A stretch of 64,000 nt of DNA from Winogradskyella sp. J14-2 (GCF_001971725.1 NZ_CP019388.1:2684501-2748500); one strand, 5' to 3'; numbered from the stretch's first letter, positions 36,382 to 46,585 are shown. Numbers and translations: made by a program. The notes: a model not told the origin generated them from the letters alone.

Positions 36382-36924
36382 ATGTCAAGAATAGGTAAAA
36401 GCCCAATCACAGTTCCTGAAGGTGTAACTGTAGAAATTAAAGATAACGTAATAACAGCAAAAGGAAAGTTAGGAGAGTTGACTCAAACTTTCTCTGATGT
36501 TGAAATTACTGTAGAAGACGGTACCATCACTTTAACCCGTCCGTCGGAGAAGAAAGATCACAGAGCAAAACACGGTCTATATAGAGCGTTAATAGCAAAT
36601 ATGATAGAAGGTGTTTCTAAAGGATTTACTAAAGAATTAGAATTAGTAGGTGTTGGTTACAGAGCATCAAATCAAGGTAATAAATTAGATCTAGCGATTG
36701 GATTTTCTCACAATATTGTAATGGACATCGCTCCTGAAGTTAAAGTTGAGACAGTTACCGAAAAAGGTAAAAATCCGATTGTTAAATTAACATCTCACGA
36801 CAAACAGTTAGTTGGTCAGGTAGCAGCGAAAATTCGTGGCTTCCGTAAGCCAGAACCTTACAAAGGAAAAGGCATCAAGTTTGTTGGTGAAGAAATTAGA
36901 AGAAAAGCAGGTAAATCAGCTTAA
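36382..36924 (+). CDS. rplF: 50S ribosomal protein L6
   Basis: The 180-residue two-domain protein starts SRIGKSPITVPEGVTVEIKD and has the L6 signature KPEPYKGKGIKFVGEEIRRK at the C-terminus. L6 lies near the factor-binding site. It follows rpsH by 12 bp. Confidence 0.99.
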   Translation: MSRIGKSPITVPEGVTVEIKDNVITAKGKLGELTQTFSDVEITVEDGTITLTRPSEKKDHRAKHGLYRALIANMIEGVSKGFTKELELVGVGYRASNQGNKLDLAIGFSHNIVMDIAPEVKVETVTEKGKNPIVKLTSHDKQLVGQVAAKIRGFRKPEPYKGKGIKFVGEEIRRKAGKSA

Positions 36925-36934
36925 TAATTAAGTT

Positions 36935-37291
36935 ATGGCATTGACAAAGAACGAAAGAAGAATTAGAATAAAAAACAGAATCCGTAAAGTAGTTTCTGGT
37001 ACAGAAACTAGACCGAGACTTGCTGTTTTTAGAAGTAATAAAGAAATTTATGCTCAGGTCGTAAATGATGTAACTGGTGTAACTATAGCTGCTGCATCTT
37101 CTAGAGATAAGGATATAGCAAAGTCTAAAGGAAATAAGACTGAAATTGCTGCTCTAGTAGGAAAAGCTGTTGCAGAAAAAGCTATGAAAGCTGGTGTAGA
37201 AACTATTTCTTTTGATAGAGGTGGTTATTTATATCATGGTAGAGTAAAATCATTAGCAGAAGGTGCTAGAGAAGCAGGACTTAAATTTTAA
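36935..37291 (+). CDS. rplR: 50S ribosomal protein L18
   Basis: The 118-residue protein has the basic N-terminal tail and [47 protein letters not shown]18 binds 5S rRNA together with L5. The gene is 10 bp after rplF and 6 bp before rpsE. Confidence 0.99.
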   Translation: MALTKNERRIRIKNRIRKVVSGTETRPRLAVFRSNKEIYAQVVNDVTGVTIAAASSRDKDIAKSKGNKTEIAALVGKAVAEKAMKAGVETISFDRGGYLYHGRVKSLAEGAREAGLKF

Positions 37292-37297
37292 GACATT

Positions 37298-37822
37298 ATG
37301 TATCAAAAATATAAAAACGCAGAATTAGTAAAACCAGGCGGATTAGATTTAAAAGACCGTTTAGTAGGTGTACAGCGTGTAACTAAAGTAACAAAAGGTG
37401 GTAGAGCATTTGGTTTTTCTGCTATTGTAGTTGTTGGTGACGAAGCTGGTGTTGTAGGTCATGGATTAGGAAAATCTAAAGACGTAGCAACAGCAATTTC
37501 AAAAGCTGTAGAAGACGCTAAAAAGAATTTAGTAAGAATTCCTATTGTAAAAGGTACTTTGCCACACGAGCAAAAAGGAAAGTATGGTGGTGCTAGAGTA
37601 AATATTATTCCAGCTGCACCTGGTACCGGAGTTATTGCTGGTGGTGCTGTAAGAACAGTACTCGAAGCTGTTGGTGTACATGATGTATTATCAAAATCTC
37701 AGGGATCTTCAAATCCTCATAACGTAGTAAAAGCTACTTTTGATGCTTTATTACAATTAAGAGATGCAAAAGCTGTAGCAAGAGAGCGTGGAATTTCACT
37801 TGAAAAAGTATATAAAGGATAA
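37298..37822 (+). CDS. rpsE: 30S ribosomal protein S5
   Basis: The 174-residue protein shows [20 protein letters not shown], the S5 signature around the spectinomycin-binding loop, and [20 protein letters not shown]5 lines the mRNA entry channel. No spectinomycin-resistance-type deletion is apparent in the KGGRAF loop. Confidence 0.99.
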   Translation: MYQKYKNAELVKPGGLDLKDRLVGVQRVTKVTKGGRAFGFSAIVVVGDEAGVVGHGLGKSKDVATAISKAVEDAKKNLVRIPIVKGTLPHEQKGKYGGARVNIIPAAPGTGVIAGGAVRTVLEAVGVHDVLSKSQGSSNPHNVVKATFDALLQLRDAKAVARERGISLEKVYKG

Positions 37823-37833
37823 TCTAGGACAAG

Positions 37834-38013
37834 ATGGCAAAGATTAAAGTAACTAAAGTAAAAAGTGCAATCAATCGTACTAAAAGACAAAAGCAAACAT
37901 TAGAAGCTTTAGGTCTTAGAAAGATTGGACAAGTAGTAGAGCACGATGCCACACCAAATATCCTTGGTATGGTAAAAAAAGTTGAACATTTAGTTTCTGT
38001 AGAAGAAGCTTAA
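37834..38013 (+). CDS. rpmD: 50S ribosomal protein L30
   Basis: A 59-residue frame opens at ATG 37834 and ends at TAA 38011-38013. MAKIKVTKVKSAINRTKRQK and LGLRKIGQVVEHDATPNILG are typical of L30; the length equals the E. coli protein. It sits in its standard place between rpsE and rplO, 11 bp after rpsE. Confidence 0.98.
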   Translation: MAKIKVTKVKSAINRTKRQKQTLEALGLRKIGQVVEHDATPNILGMVKKVEHLVSVEEA

Positions 38014-38029
38014 AAATATACACTTAACA

Positions 38030-38482
38030 ATGGATTTAAGTAATTTAAAACCTGCAGAAGGTTCAGTTAAAAATCAAGGAAAACGTGTTGGTCGTGGTCA
38101 AGGATCTGGTAAAGGTGGTACTGCGACAAGAGGACACAAAGGTGCGAAGTCACGTTCTGGATACTCTAAGAAGTTAGGATTCGAAGGTGGTCAAATGCCT
38201 TTACAGAGACGTGTTCCTAAGTTCGGATTTACTAATATCAATAGAGTAGAGTATCAAGGTGTAAACCTAGATACTTTACAAGAATTGGTAGATGAAAAGA
38301 AAATAAAGGATACTGTAGATTTAGAAACACTTGTATCATTAGGAAAAGCTGGAAAGAACGATCTGGTTAAAATCTTAGGTAGAGGTGAGCTAAAAGCTAA
38401 ATTAACAGTAACCGCACATAAATTTACTGCAACAGCAAAGGCTGCTATTGAAGCTGCTGGTGGTGAAGCCGTAACTTTATAA
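38030..38482 (+). CDS. rplO: 50S ribosomal protein L15
   Basis: The 150-residue protein starts with LSNLKPAEGSVKNQGKRVG and the glycine/basic-rich L15 extension GKGGTATRGHKGAKSRSG, with the C-terminal core KFTATAKAAIEAAGGEAVTL. It is a late 50S assembly protein. It follows rpmD by 16 bp and precedes secY by 9 bp. Confidence 0.98.
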   Translation: MDLSNLKPAEGSVKNQGKRVGRGQGSGKGGTATRGHKGAKSRSGYSKKLGFEGGQMPLQRRVPKFGFTNINRVEYQGVNLDTLQELVDEKKIKDTVDLETLVSLGKAGKNDLVKILGRGELKAKLTVTAHKFTATAKAAIEAAGGEAVTL

Positions 38483-38491
38483 TATTAAAAG

Positions 38492-39856
38492 ATGAAGATA
38501 GTAGAAACGTTAAAAAATGTCTGGAAAATCACCGAGCTTAAGGATAGAATTATTCTTACCTTAGGCTTACTGTTAGTGTATCGTTTTGGTGCCCAAGTGG
38601 TTTTACCAGGTGTAGATTTTCCAAAGTTAGCAGAGTTGCAAAGTTCTGCAGCTCAAGGTGGTTTATTATGGTTAATTAATGCCTTTACTGGTGGTGGTTT
38701 TTCAAAAGCTTCGGTATTTGCATTAGGTATTATGCCATACATATCTGCATCTATCGTTGTGCAGCTCATGGGTATTGCAATCCCTTATCTGCAAAAACTT
38801 CAAAAAGAAGGCGCTAGTGGACAAAAGAAAATAACTCAGATAACACGATGGTTAACTATCGGAATTTGTTTAGTTCAGGCACCTGCCTATTTAGGTACCA
38901 TTCCGTCTCTATCTGGTCTTCAGTCAATTAACCAAATGTTAATTCCTGGTTTTTCAGAAAATGTTTTTTATTTTTCATCAGTAGTGATACTAGTTACAGG
39001 TTGCGTTTTTGCTATGTGGCTAGGTGAAAAAATTACGGATAAAGGTATAGGTAACGGTATTTCATTATTAATTATGGTGGGTATTATTGCAACTATGCCA
39101 CAATCATTTGCACAAAATATGTTCTCAAGGTTAGAAGGTGGAAATGGTGGATTTATGATGATTTTAATAGAATTGGTTATCTGGTTCTTAATTATCTTAG
39201 GTTCAGTATTCTTAGTAATGGCAGTGCGTAAAATTGCTGTACAATACGCAAGAAGAACAGCTTCTGGTGGCTATGAGAAAAATGTATTTGGATCACGTCA
39301 GTTTTTACCATTAAAGTTAAATGCTTCAGGTGTTATGCCTATTATATTCGCTCAAGCAATAATGTTTGCACCAGCATATATTGGTAAGTTGTTTGGTCCT
39401 GAGAGTGGTGTTGGTCAGTGGATGCAAACTAATTTTCAAGATATTTTTGGATTTTGGTACAACCTCGTATTTGCATTATTAATTATAATATTTACATATT
39501 TCTATACTGCAATTACAGTACCTACTAACAAAATGGCTGATGATTTAAAACGGAGTGGTGGATTTATTCCTGGTATTAGACCAGGTACAGAAACAGCGGA
39601 GTACTTAGATAAGATAATGTCTCAGATTACATTACCAGGATCTATCTTCCTCGCCTTGGTAGCAATATTCCCTGCGTTTGTTTATCAATTAGTAGGTGTG
39701 CAACAAGGGTGGGCACTGTTTTTTGGAGGTACCTCCCTTTTAATTATGGTAGGTGTTGCTATCGATACCATGCAGCAGATTAATTCTTATTTATTAAATA
39801 AGCATTACGACGGGTTGATGAAAACAGGCAAGAACAGAAAATCTGTAACCTCATAA
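38492..39856 (+). CDS. secY: Preprotein translocase subunit SecY
   Basis: The 454-residue protein has the expected ten membrane helices. The plug region follows TM1 (GGGFSKASVFALGIMPYISASIVVQLM), and the C5/C6 loops contain KMADDLKRSGGFIPGIRPGTETAEYLD, a conserved SecY signature that contacts SecA and the ribosome. It forms the protein-conducting channel of the inner membrane. Neither adk nor map follows, as usual in this phylum. Confidence 0.99.
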   Translation: MKIVETLKNVWKITELKDRIILTLGLLLVYRFGAQVVLPGVDFPKLAELQSSAAQGGLLWLINAFTGGGFSKASVFALGIMPYISASIVVQLMGIAIPYLQKLQKEGASGQKKITQITRWLTIGICLVQAPAYLGTIPSLSGLQSINQMLIPGFSENVFYFSSVVILVTGCVFAMWLGEKITDKGIGNGISLLIMVGIIATMPQSFAQNMFSRLEGGNGGFMMILIELVIWFLIILGSVFLVMAVRKIAVQYARRTASGGYEKNVFGSRQFLPLKLNASGVMPIIFAQAIMFAPAYIGKLFGPESGVGQWMQTNFQDIFGFWYNLVFALLIIIFTYFYTAITVPTNKMADDLKRSGGFIPGIRPGTETAEYLDKIMSQITLPGSIFLALVAIFPAFVYQLVGVQQGWALFFGGTSLLIMVGVAIDTMQQINSYLLNKHYDGLMKTGKNRKSVTS

Positions 39857-39930
39857 TTAAAAAATAATAAAATGTTCAAGAACCGTATCAAGCATTGACT
39901 AACTGAAGTTTTGAACATTAAACGCAAATT

Positions 39931-40146
39931 ATGGCAAAGCAAGCAGCAATAGAACAAGACGGAACAATTATAGAAGCATTATCTAATGCAATGTTTCGTG
40001 TAGAACTAGAAAATGGTCACATTGTGACGGCACATATATCTGGTAAGATGCGTATGCATTACATTAAACTATTACCAGGTGATAAAGTAAAATTAGAAAT
40101 GAGCCCTTATGATTTAACAAAGGCTCGTATAACCTATAGATACTAA
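39931..40146 (+). CDS. infA: Translation initiation factor IF-1
   Basis: The 71-residue OB-fold protein starts [20 protein letters not shown] and contains [21 protein letters not shown] and [21 protein letters not shown], nearly the universal IF-1 sequence. It blocks the 30S A site during initiation. It lies 74 bp after secY. Confidence 0.99.
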   Translation: MAKQAAIEQDGTIIEALSNAMFRVELENGHIVTAHISGKMRMHYIKLLPGDKVKLEMSPYDLTKARITYRY

Positions 40147-40201
40147 CAAGATGAAATCGTGAGATTCCATCTGACCGTATTAAACAAATAAAAAGAAACA
40201 G

Positions 40202-40318
40202 ATGAAAGTAAGAGCATCAGTTAAAAAGAGAAGTGCTGATTGTAAATTAGTACGTCGTAAAGGAAGACTTTACGTTATTAACAAAAAGAATCCAAGATTC
40301 AAGCAAAGACAAGGATAA
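40202..40318 (+). CDS. rpmJ: 50S ribosomal protein L36, zinc-independent form
   Basis: A 38-residue frame starts at ATG 40202. [20 protein letters not shown] and [10 protein letters not shown] identify L36. Of the four zinc ligands of the C+ form (C, C, C, H) only one cysteine (C14) remains; the histidine near the end is phenylalanine. This is therefore a C-minus type, although C14 persists. It sits in the standard spot between infA and rpsM. Confidence 0.97.
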   Translation: MKVRASVKKRSADCKLVRRKGRLYVINKKNPRFKQRQG

Positions 40319-40321
40319 AAA

Positions 40322-40410
40322 AGTCATTAGTAATTAGTAGTTAGATGAATCTGTTCGAAATCGAAAGGTTTAGGATTCTAACAACTAAAAGCTAACAGCT
40401 AAAAACTAAA
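40322..40410. repeat. 89-bp repeat, copy A, directly before rpsM
   Basis: This copy matches positions 40801-40889 at 86 of 89 bases. It ends 4 bp before the rpsM ATG. It is itself an imperfect inverted repeat: TTAGTAATTAGTAGTTAG on the left against CTAACAACTA/GCTAACAGCTA on the right, with inner GAATC/GATTC and a central TTCGAAATCGAAA. Confidence 0.97.
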
Positions 40411-40414
40411 TTAT

Positions 40415-40789
40415 ATGGCAAGAATTGCAGGTGTAGACATACCAAAACAAAAAAGAGGAGTAGTATCCTTAACTTATATCTACGGAATAGGTAGAAGTAG
40501 AGCGAAAGAAATTTTAGAGACTGCTAAAGTTGACGAGAGCACTAAAGTACAAGATTGGACTGACGATGAAATCGGAGCCATCCGTGAAGCAGTTGGTTCT
40601 TACAAAATAGAAGGTGAATTACGTTCTGAAACACAATTAAACATTAAGCGTTTAATGGATATTGGATGTTACAGAGGTATTCGTCATAGAGCTGGTCTTC
40701 CATTAAGAGGGCAGCGTACTAAGAACAACTCTCGTACTAGAAAAGGTAGAAGAAAAACAGTTGCTAACAAGAAAAAGGTAACTAAATAA
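40415..40789 (+). CDS. rpsM: 30S ribosomal protein S13
   Basis: The 124-residue protein starts [20 protein letters not shown] and has the S13 signature [20 protein letters not shown] with a basic C-terminal tail that contacts P-site tRNA. It is flanked on both sides by copies of an 89-bp direct repeat. Confidence 0.99.
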   Translation: MARIAGVDIPKQKRGVVSLTYIYGIGRSRAKEILETAKVDESTKVQDWTDDEIGAIREAVGSYKIEGELRSETQLNIKRLMDIGCYRGIRHRAGLPLRGQRTKNNSRTRKGRRKTVANKKKVTK

Positions 40790-40800
40790 TAACAGACATT

Positions 40801-40889
40801 AGTCATTAGTAATTGGTAGTTAGATGAATCTGTTCGAAATCGAAAGGTTTAGGATTCTAACAACTAAAAGCTAACAACTAGAAACTAAA
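40801..40889. repeat. 89-bp repeat, copy B, directly before rpsK
   Basis: Second copy of the element at 40322-40410 (three mismatches). It ends 4 bp before the rpsK ATG, exactly the spacing of copy A to rpsM. Confidence 0.97.
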
Positions 40890-40893
40890 AAAT

Positions 40894-41277
40894 ATGGCAA
40901 AGTCAAGTTCAAAAAAACGTAAAGTTATAGTAGATGCTATAGGTGAAGCGCACATTACTGCTTCATTTAACAACATCATTGTTTCTTTAACAAATAAAAA
41001 AGGTGACGTAATCTCTTGGTCATCTGCTGGTAAAATGGGTTTCAGAGGTTCTAAAAAGAACACTCCTTACGCAGCACAATTAGCTGCTGAAGATGCTGCA
41101 GGTGTAGCAAAAGAAGCTGGTTTAAAGAAAGTAAAAGTATACGTTAAAGGTCCTGGTAACGGTAGAGAATCTGCTATCAGATCTATTCACAACTCAGGTA
41201 TTGAAGTGTCAGAAATTATTGATGTAACTCCAATGCCACATAACGGTTGTCGACCTCCAAAGAGACGTCGCGTATAA
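40894..41277 (+). CDS. rpsK: 30S ribosomal protein S11
   Basis: The 127-residue protein has the S11 signature [20 protein letters not shown] and ends [17 protein letters not shown]. It binds the 30S platform. A strong terminator follows 22 bp later, so the spc/alpha transcript probably ends largely here. Confidence 0.99.
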   Translation: MAKSSSKKRKVIVDAIGEAHITASFNNIIVSLTNKKGDVISWSSAGKMGFRGSKKNTPYAAQLAAEDAAGVAKEAGLKKVKVYVKGPGNGRESAIRSIHNSGIEVSEIIDVTPMPHNGCRPPKRRRV

Positions 41278-41298
41278 TAACGTACACATAGTAAGGTT

Positions 41299-41336
41299 AA
41301 TATCAGTCGATTATTCGGTTGATATTATCTTTTTTT
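41299..41336 (+). terminator. Terminator after rpsK
   Basis: AATATCAGTCGA (41299-41310) pairs with TCGGTTGATATT (41315-41326), 12 pairs including two G-U, with loop TTAT, followed by seven T. The 3' arm overlaps the -33 element of the next promoter. Confidence 0.9.
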
Positions 41337-41347
41337 ATGTACATTTG
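41319..41347 (+). promoter_or_regulatory. Promoter of rpsD-rpoA-rplQ
   Basis: TTG (41319-41321) and TACATTTG (41340-41347, full TAnnTTTG match) are separated by 18 bp. Transcription would begin near 41351, giving a leader of about 97 nt before rpsD. Confidence 0.75.
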
Positions 41348-41351
41348 CAAA

Positions 41352-41448
41352 CTGAAAAAATTAAAACAAGTATCACCGAGAGATTAACGGTTATAGAAGG
41401 ATAAGCTTTAGACCTTAATTTTATAATCACTCTCAAAATTAATTTAAA
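41352..41448 (+). promoter_or_regulatory. Structured 5' leader of rpsD, candidate S4 autoregulatory element
   Basis: GAGAG+ATTA (41378-41386) pairs with TAAT+CA bulge+CTCTC (41424-41434), closing a stem around an inner hairpin with AAGG/CCTT. The structure ends 14 nt before the rpsD ATG. S4 is a known autoregulator in other bacteria, and S4 leader motifs have been described for flavobacteria, as I recall. That this is one of them is inference from position and pairing. Confidence 0.45.
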
Positions 41449-42054
41449 ATGGCAAGATATACTGGTCCTAAAACTAAAATAGCCCGTAAATTCGGACAAG
41501 CTATATTCGGAGACGATAAAGCCTTCGAAAAAAGAAATTACCCTCCAGGTCAACACGGAAACAACAGAAGACGTGGAAAAAAATCTGAATACGCAATCCA
41601 ATTAATGGAAAAGCAAAAAGCAAAATATACGTATGGTATATTAGAGCGTCAGTTCAGAAACATGTTCAAAAGAGCAACTTCAGCTCAAGGAATTACAGGT
41701 GAAGTTTTATTACAATTATGCGAATCGCGTTTAGATAACGTTGTTTTCAGAATGGGAATTGCTCCAACCAGAAGCGCTGCGAGACAATTAGTATCTCATA
41801 GACACATTACAGTAAATGGTGAAAAGGTAAATATTCCATCTTACCAACTAAAAGCTGGTGATGTTGTAGGTGTAAGAGAAAAATCTAAATCTTTAGAATC
41901 TATTCAAAATTCATTAGCTAACTCTAGTAGTGTCTACGAGTGGATTACATGGAATAACGATACAATGGAAGGAACTTATGTTTCTGTACCAGCGAGAATC
42001 CAAATCCCTGAACAAATTAACGAGCAGTTCATCGTCGAACTTTACTCTAAATAA
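41449..42054 (+). CDS. rpsD: 30S ribosomal protein S4
   Basis: The 201-residue protein starts [20 protein letters not shown] and contains the S4 RNA-binding domain [34 protein letters not shown]. It nucleates 30S assembly and is the alpha-operon repressor in E. coli. The zinc knuckle cysteines of some S4 proteins are absent. It has its own promoter and leader. Confidence 0.99.
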   Translation: MARYTGPKTKIARKFGQAIFGDDKAFEKRNYPPGQHGNNRRRGKKSEYAIQLMEKQKAKYTYGILERQFRNMFKRATSAQGITGEVLLQLCESRLDNVVFRMGIAPTRSAARQLVSHRHITVNGEKVNIPSYQLKAGDVVGVREKSKSLESIQNSLANSSSVYEWITWNNDTMEGTYVSVPARIQIPEQINEQFIVELYSK

Positions 42055-42149
42055 TAAATTAATCATATTGGTATTTGGCCAAAGGGTTTATTAGTCTTCT
42101 TCAAACTTCTAAACCGCGCAACTAAATAACAATTAAAACGAAGAACACA

Positions 42150-43142
42150 ATGGCAATATTAAATTTTCAGAAACCAGATAAAGTAATCATGATTGATTCT
42201 ACTGATTTTGAAGGTAAGTTTGAATTCAGACCTTTAGAACCAGGATACGGATTAACAGTGGGTAATGCTTTACGTAGAGTATTATTATCTTCTTTAGAAG
42301 GTTTCGCAATCACTTCTGTTAGAATAGAAGGTGTAGATCATGAGTTTTCTACAATTTCTGGCGTAGTAGAAGATGTAACTGAAATGATCTTGAACTTAAA
42401 GCAGGTAAACTTTAAGCGTCAAATAGACGAAGTAGATAACGAAACCGTTACTATTTCTATTTCAGGTCAAGAGCAAATCACAGCTGGCGATTTTCAGAAG
42501 TTTATTTCTGGTTTTCAAGTTTTAAACACAGATTTAGTAATATGTAACTTAGACCCAAAAGTAAACATCAATATGGAGTTAACTATTGAAAAAGGTAGAG
42601 GATATGTTCCTGCTGAAGAAAATAAAAAAGCTTCTGCACCAATGGGAACAATCTTTACAGATTCTATCTATACTCCAATAAAAAATGTTAAGTACAGTAT
42701 CGAAAACTTCCGTGTTGAGCAAAAGACGGATTATGAAAAATTAGTTTTCGAAATCATTACAGACGGATCTATACACCCTAAAGATGCTTTAACAGAAGCA
42801 GCTAAAATACTAATTCACCACTTTATGTTATTCTCTGATGAGCGTATTACATTAGAAGCGGATGAAATTGCACAAACAGAAACCTATGATGAAGAATCAC
42901 TTCACATGAGACAACTATTGAAGACTAAATTAGTAGATATGGATCTCTCTGTACGTGCATTAAACTGTTTAAAAGCTGCAGAGGTTGATACTTTAGGTGA
43001 TTTAGTATCATTCAATAAAAATGATTTAATGAAATTCAGAAACTTTGGTAAGAAGTCATTAACTGAGCTAGAGGAACTAGTTAACGTTAAGGGTCTTAAC
43101 TTTGGTATGGATTTAAGTAAATACAAATTAGATAAAGACTAA
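42150..43142 (+). CDS. rpoA: DNA-directed RNA polymerase subunit alpha
   Basis: The 330-residue protein has the N-terminal assembly domain ([28 protein letters not shown]) and the C-terminal DNA/activator-binding domain with [21 protein letters not shown] and [16 protein letters not shown]. Length is normal. It follows rpsD by 95 bp, in which GGTTTA/TAAACC could pair. Confidence 0.99.
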   Translation: MAILNFQKPDKVIMIDSTDFEGKFEFRPLEPGYGLTVGNALRRVLLSSLEGFAITSVRIEGVDHEFSTISGVVEDVTEMILNLKQVNFKRQIDEVDNETVTISISGQEQITAGDFQKFISGFQVLNTDLVICNLDPKVNINMELTIEKGRGYVPAEENKKASAPMGTIFTDSIYTPIKNVKYSIENFRVEQKTDYEKLVFEIITDGSIHPKDALTEAAKILIHHFMLFSDERITLEADEIAQTETYDEESLHMRQLLKTKLVDMDLSVRALNCLKAAEVDTLGDLVSFNKNDLMKFRNFGKKSLTELEELVNVKGLNFGMDLSKYKLDKD

Positions 43143-43144
43143 AA

Positions 43145-43225
43145 ATTTTTGATTGACGAATTACGAGTGGCGAGTCTTTGAATCGTAAATCGTAAATCTG
43201 ATATCGTAAATCTAAAATCAATAAT
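43145..43225. repeat. Imperfect inverted repeat with three TCGTAAATC words between rpoA and rplQ
   Basis: Words TCGTAAATC(G/T) start at 43183, 43190 and 43204. The left arm TTTTTGATTGACGAATTACGA (shortened) is imperfectly complementary to the right arm ending TCTAAAATCAATAAT. It resembles in design the elements at 16.8, 40.3-40.9, 54.9 and 62.7 kb. Confidence 0.6.
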
Positions 43226-43282
43226 AATCATATTTTGCTCCTCAAAAAATGAGTTTGGTAGCAAGATGATAAAACAAGAGTC

Positions 43283-43759
43283 ATGAGACACGGAAAAAAA
43301 TTCAATCACTTAGGTAGAAAATCGGCGCACAGAAAGTCAATGTTAGCTAACATGGCATGCTCATTAATAGAGCACAAGCGTATTAACACAACGACTGCAA
43401 AAGCTAAGGCCTTAAAACAGTTTGTAGAGCCATTAATCACAAAGTCTAAAGAAGATACTACTCACAATAGAAGAATAGTAATGTCTAGACTTAGACAAAA
43501 AGAGGCAGTGGCAGAATTGTTTAGAGATGTAGCAACCAAAGTAGGTGATCGTCCTGGTGGTTACACACGTATCATTAAGTTAGGTAACCGTTTAGGTGAC
43601 AACGCTGATATGGCTATGATTGAATTAGTAGATTACAACGAGCTTTATAATGCTGGTAAGCCTGCTAAGAAATCTACTCGTAGAAGCAGAAGAGGTGGTA
43701 AGAAGAGTACGACTGCTGTGCCACCAGTAGAAACTCAAGCTTCAAACGAAGAAGAATAA
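43283..43759 (+). CDS. rplQ: 50S ribosomal protein L17 with C-terminal extension
   Basis: The core (1-118) starts [20 protein letters not shown] and has the L17 signature. A further 40 residues rich in R, K, S and T ([20 protein letters not shown]) extend the C-terminus relative to E. coli (127). It is the last gene of the cluster and is followed by a terminator. Confidence 0.98.
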   Translation: MRHGKKFNHLGRKSAHRKSMLANMACSLIEHKRINTTTAKAKALKQFVEPLITKSKEDTTHNRRIVMSRLRQKEAVAELFRDVATKVGDRPGGYTRIIKLGNRLGDNADMAMIELVDYNELYNAGKPAKKSTRRSRRGGKKSTTAVPPVETQASNEEE

Positions 43760-43786
43760 TAAATGTTAATAATCATTTATAAATAT

Positions 43787-43821
43787 AAAGGATAGACTTT
43801 TTAAGTTTATCCTTTTTTTTT
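43787..43821 (+). terminator. Terminator after rplQ
   Basis: AAAGGATA (43787-43794) pairs with TATCCTTT (43808-43815), with further ACTT/AAGT pairing inside, followed by a run of T to 43821. Confidence 0.9.
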
Positions 43822-43838
43822 GGAATTTTGTAAAACTT

Positions 43839-43859
43839 TTTCTGCCAAAGCAGAAATCT
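43839..43859. repeat. Copy 2 of a 21-bp hairpin repeat, in the carA leader
   Basis: TTTCTGC/GCAGAAA with loop CAAA and trailing TCT; identical to 29481-29501 except for one loop base. It lies 14 bp before the carA ATG. Confidence 0.85.
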
Positions 43860-43873
43860 CATAAACACTGCAC

Positions 43874-44977
43874 ATGAAATATAAACAAAGAAAAAAAGCA
43901 CTGATTCTATTAGAGGATGGTACAATATTTTACGGTAAGTCCATAGGAAAAGACGGTACAGCATTCGGTGAAGTATGTTTTAACACTGGTACAACTGGTT
44001 ATCAAGAAATTTTCACCGATCCTTCTTACTATGGTCAGCTTATGGTAACTACAAACGCTCATATTGGCAACTATGGAACCAAGGAAGATGAGATGGAATC
44101 TGATAATGTAAAAATTGCAGGTTTAATTTGTAAAAACTTCAGTTTTGAATACTCTCGCCCAGCAGCAGATGATTCTTTAGAAAACTTTTTTGAAAAGTAT
44201 AATACACTAGCTATTGCAGATGTAGATACAAGAGCCTTGGTAAGCTATATAAGAGATAATGGAGCTATGAATGCTGTCATTTCTACTGAAGTAGAAGATA
44301 TAAATAGCCTAAAAAAGCAATTAGCAGAACAGCCAAATATGAAAGGTTTAGAGTTAGCCTCAAAAGTGTCAACAAAAGAACCGTATTATTTTGGTGATGA
44401 AAATGCCACTTACAAAATTGCTGCATTAGATATAGGAATTAAGAAAAACATCTTGAGAAATCTTGCTAAAAGAGATGCTTATATAAAAATCTTTCCATAC
44501 AATTCTAAATTTGAAGATTTAGAAGCGTTTAATCCAGATGGATACTTTTTATCAAACGGACCAGGTGACCCAGAACCATTGGTAGAAGCTCAAGCAGTAG
44601 CAAAAGAAATTATTGCAAGAAACAAACCATTATTTGGTATATGTTTAGGACATCAGGTTATTGCTTTGGCCAATGGTATTTCAACTTATAAAATGCATAA
44701 TGGTCATAGAGGAATAAATCATCCTGTAAAAAATTTATTAACAGGTAAAGGTGAAATTACGTCTCAAAATCATGGCTTTGCTATTAATAGAGAAGAAACA
44801 GAAGCCAATAAGAATGTAGAAATAACACACGTACACCTTAATGATAATACAGTAGCAGGTATTAAAATAAAAGATAAAAATTGTTTCTCAGTACAATATC
44901 ATCCAGAAGCAAGTCCTGGACCCAACGATTCAGTATATTTATTTGATCAGTTTATAGAGAATATCAAAAACCACTAA
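43874..44977 (+). CDS. carA: Carbamoyl-phosphate synthase small subunit
   Basis: At 367 residues this is the glutaminase subunit that feeds ammonia to CarB for arginine and pyrimidine synthesis. The N-terminal CPSase domain has GTTGYQEIFTDPSYYGQ. The class I amidotransferase has its nucleophile C257 in GICLGHQ and H343/E345 in YHPEASPGP. carB is not in the window. pyrE lies 10 kb away. A 21-bp hairpin repeat precedes it and a terminator follows. Confidence 0.98.
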   Translation: MKYKQRKKALILLEDGTIFYGKSIGKDGTAFGEVCFNTGTTGYQEIFTDPSYYGQLMVTTNAHIGNYGTKEDEMESDNVKIAGLICKNFSFEYSRPAADDSLENFFEKYNTLAIADVDTRALVSYIRDNGAMNAVISTEVEDINSLKKQLAEQPNMKGLELASKVSTKEPYYFGDENATYKIAALDIGIKKNILRNLAKRDAYIKIFPYNSKFEDLEAFNPDGYFLSNGPGDPEPLVEAQAVAKEIIARNKPLFGICLGHQVIALANGISTYKMHNGHRGINHPVKNLLTGKGEITSQNHGFAINREETEANKNVEITHVHLNDNTVAGIKIKDKNCFSVQYHPEASPGPNDSVYLFDQFIENIKNH

Positions 44978-44983
44978 TATAAA

Positions 44984-45019
44984 AAACGCAACAAAATTTT
45001 AGATTTGTTGCGTTTTTTT
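44984..45019 (+). terminator. Terminator after carA
   Basis: A perfect 12-bp stem AAACGCAACAAA/TTTGTTGCGTTT with an 8-nt loop and T run, 6 bp after the carA stop. Confidence 0.95.
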
Positions 45020-45091
45020 AGTTCCGAAAACATTATAGTAAATATTAATCGTAAATATGATTTTTGTTCTGTTTTACGGTCTATATTTTCG

Positions 45092-45099
45092 TAATTTTG
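45092..45099 (+). promoter_or_regulatory. -7 element of eno
   Basis: TAATTTTG matches TAnnTTTG, 29 nt before the eno ATG. No matching -33 element at 19 bp was found. Confidence 0.5.
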
Positions 45100-45116
45100 A
45101 AACTATCAACAATTAA

Positions 45117-46421
<1,305 letters not shown>

Positions 46422-46445
46422 AGTAGACTACAAAAATAAATTTTT

Positions 46446-46480
46446 AAAGCGGTTGTCAATTAGATGACCGCTTTTATTTT
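46446..46480 (+). terminator. Terminator after eno
   Basis: AAAGCGG/CCGCTTT stem (46446-46474) with partial inner pairing, followed by TTTTATTTTTT. Confidence 0.85.
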
Positions 46481-46585
46481 TTATTGCGGTTTAAGGTGTT
46501 AAATCCATGATAAATTGACTTCCGAAATCGTTTGATATTTCGTAAATTAGCAATCCCTAATATTCATAAAAACAAGAAAAAAAAT

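Noticed and set aside
46532-46585. TTG start adding 18 residues to citrate synthase
   Set aside because: The extension is lysine-rich and foreign to the family, and the ATG at 46586 gives the normal N-terminus.
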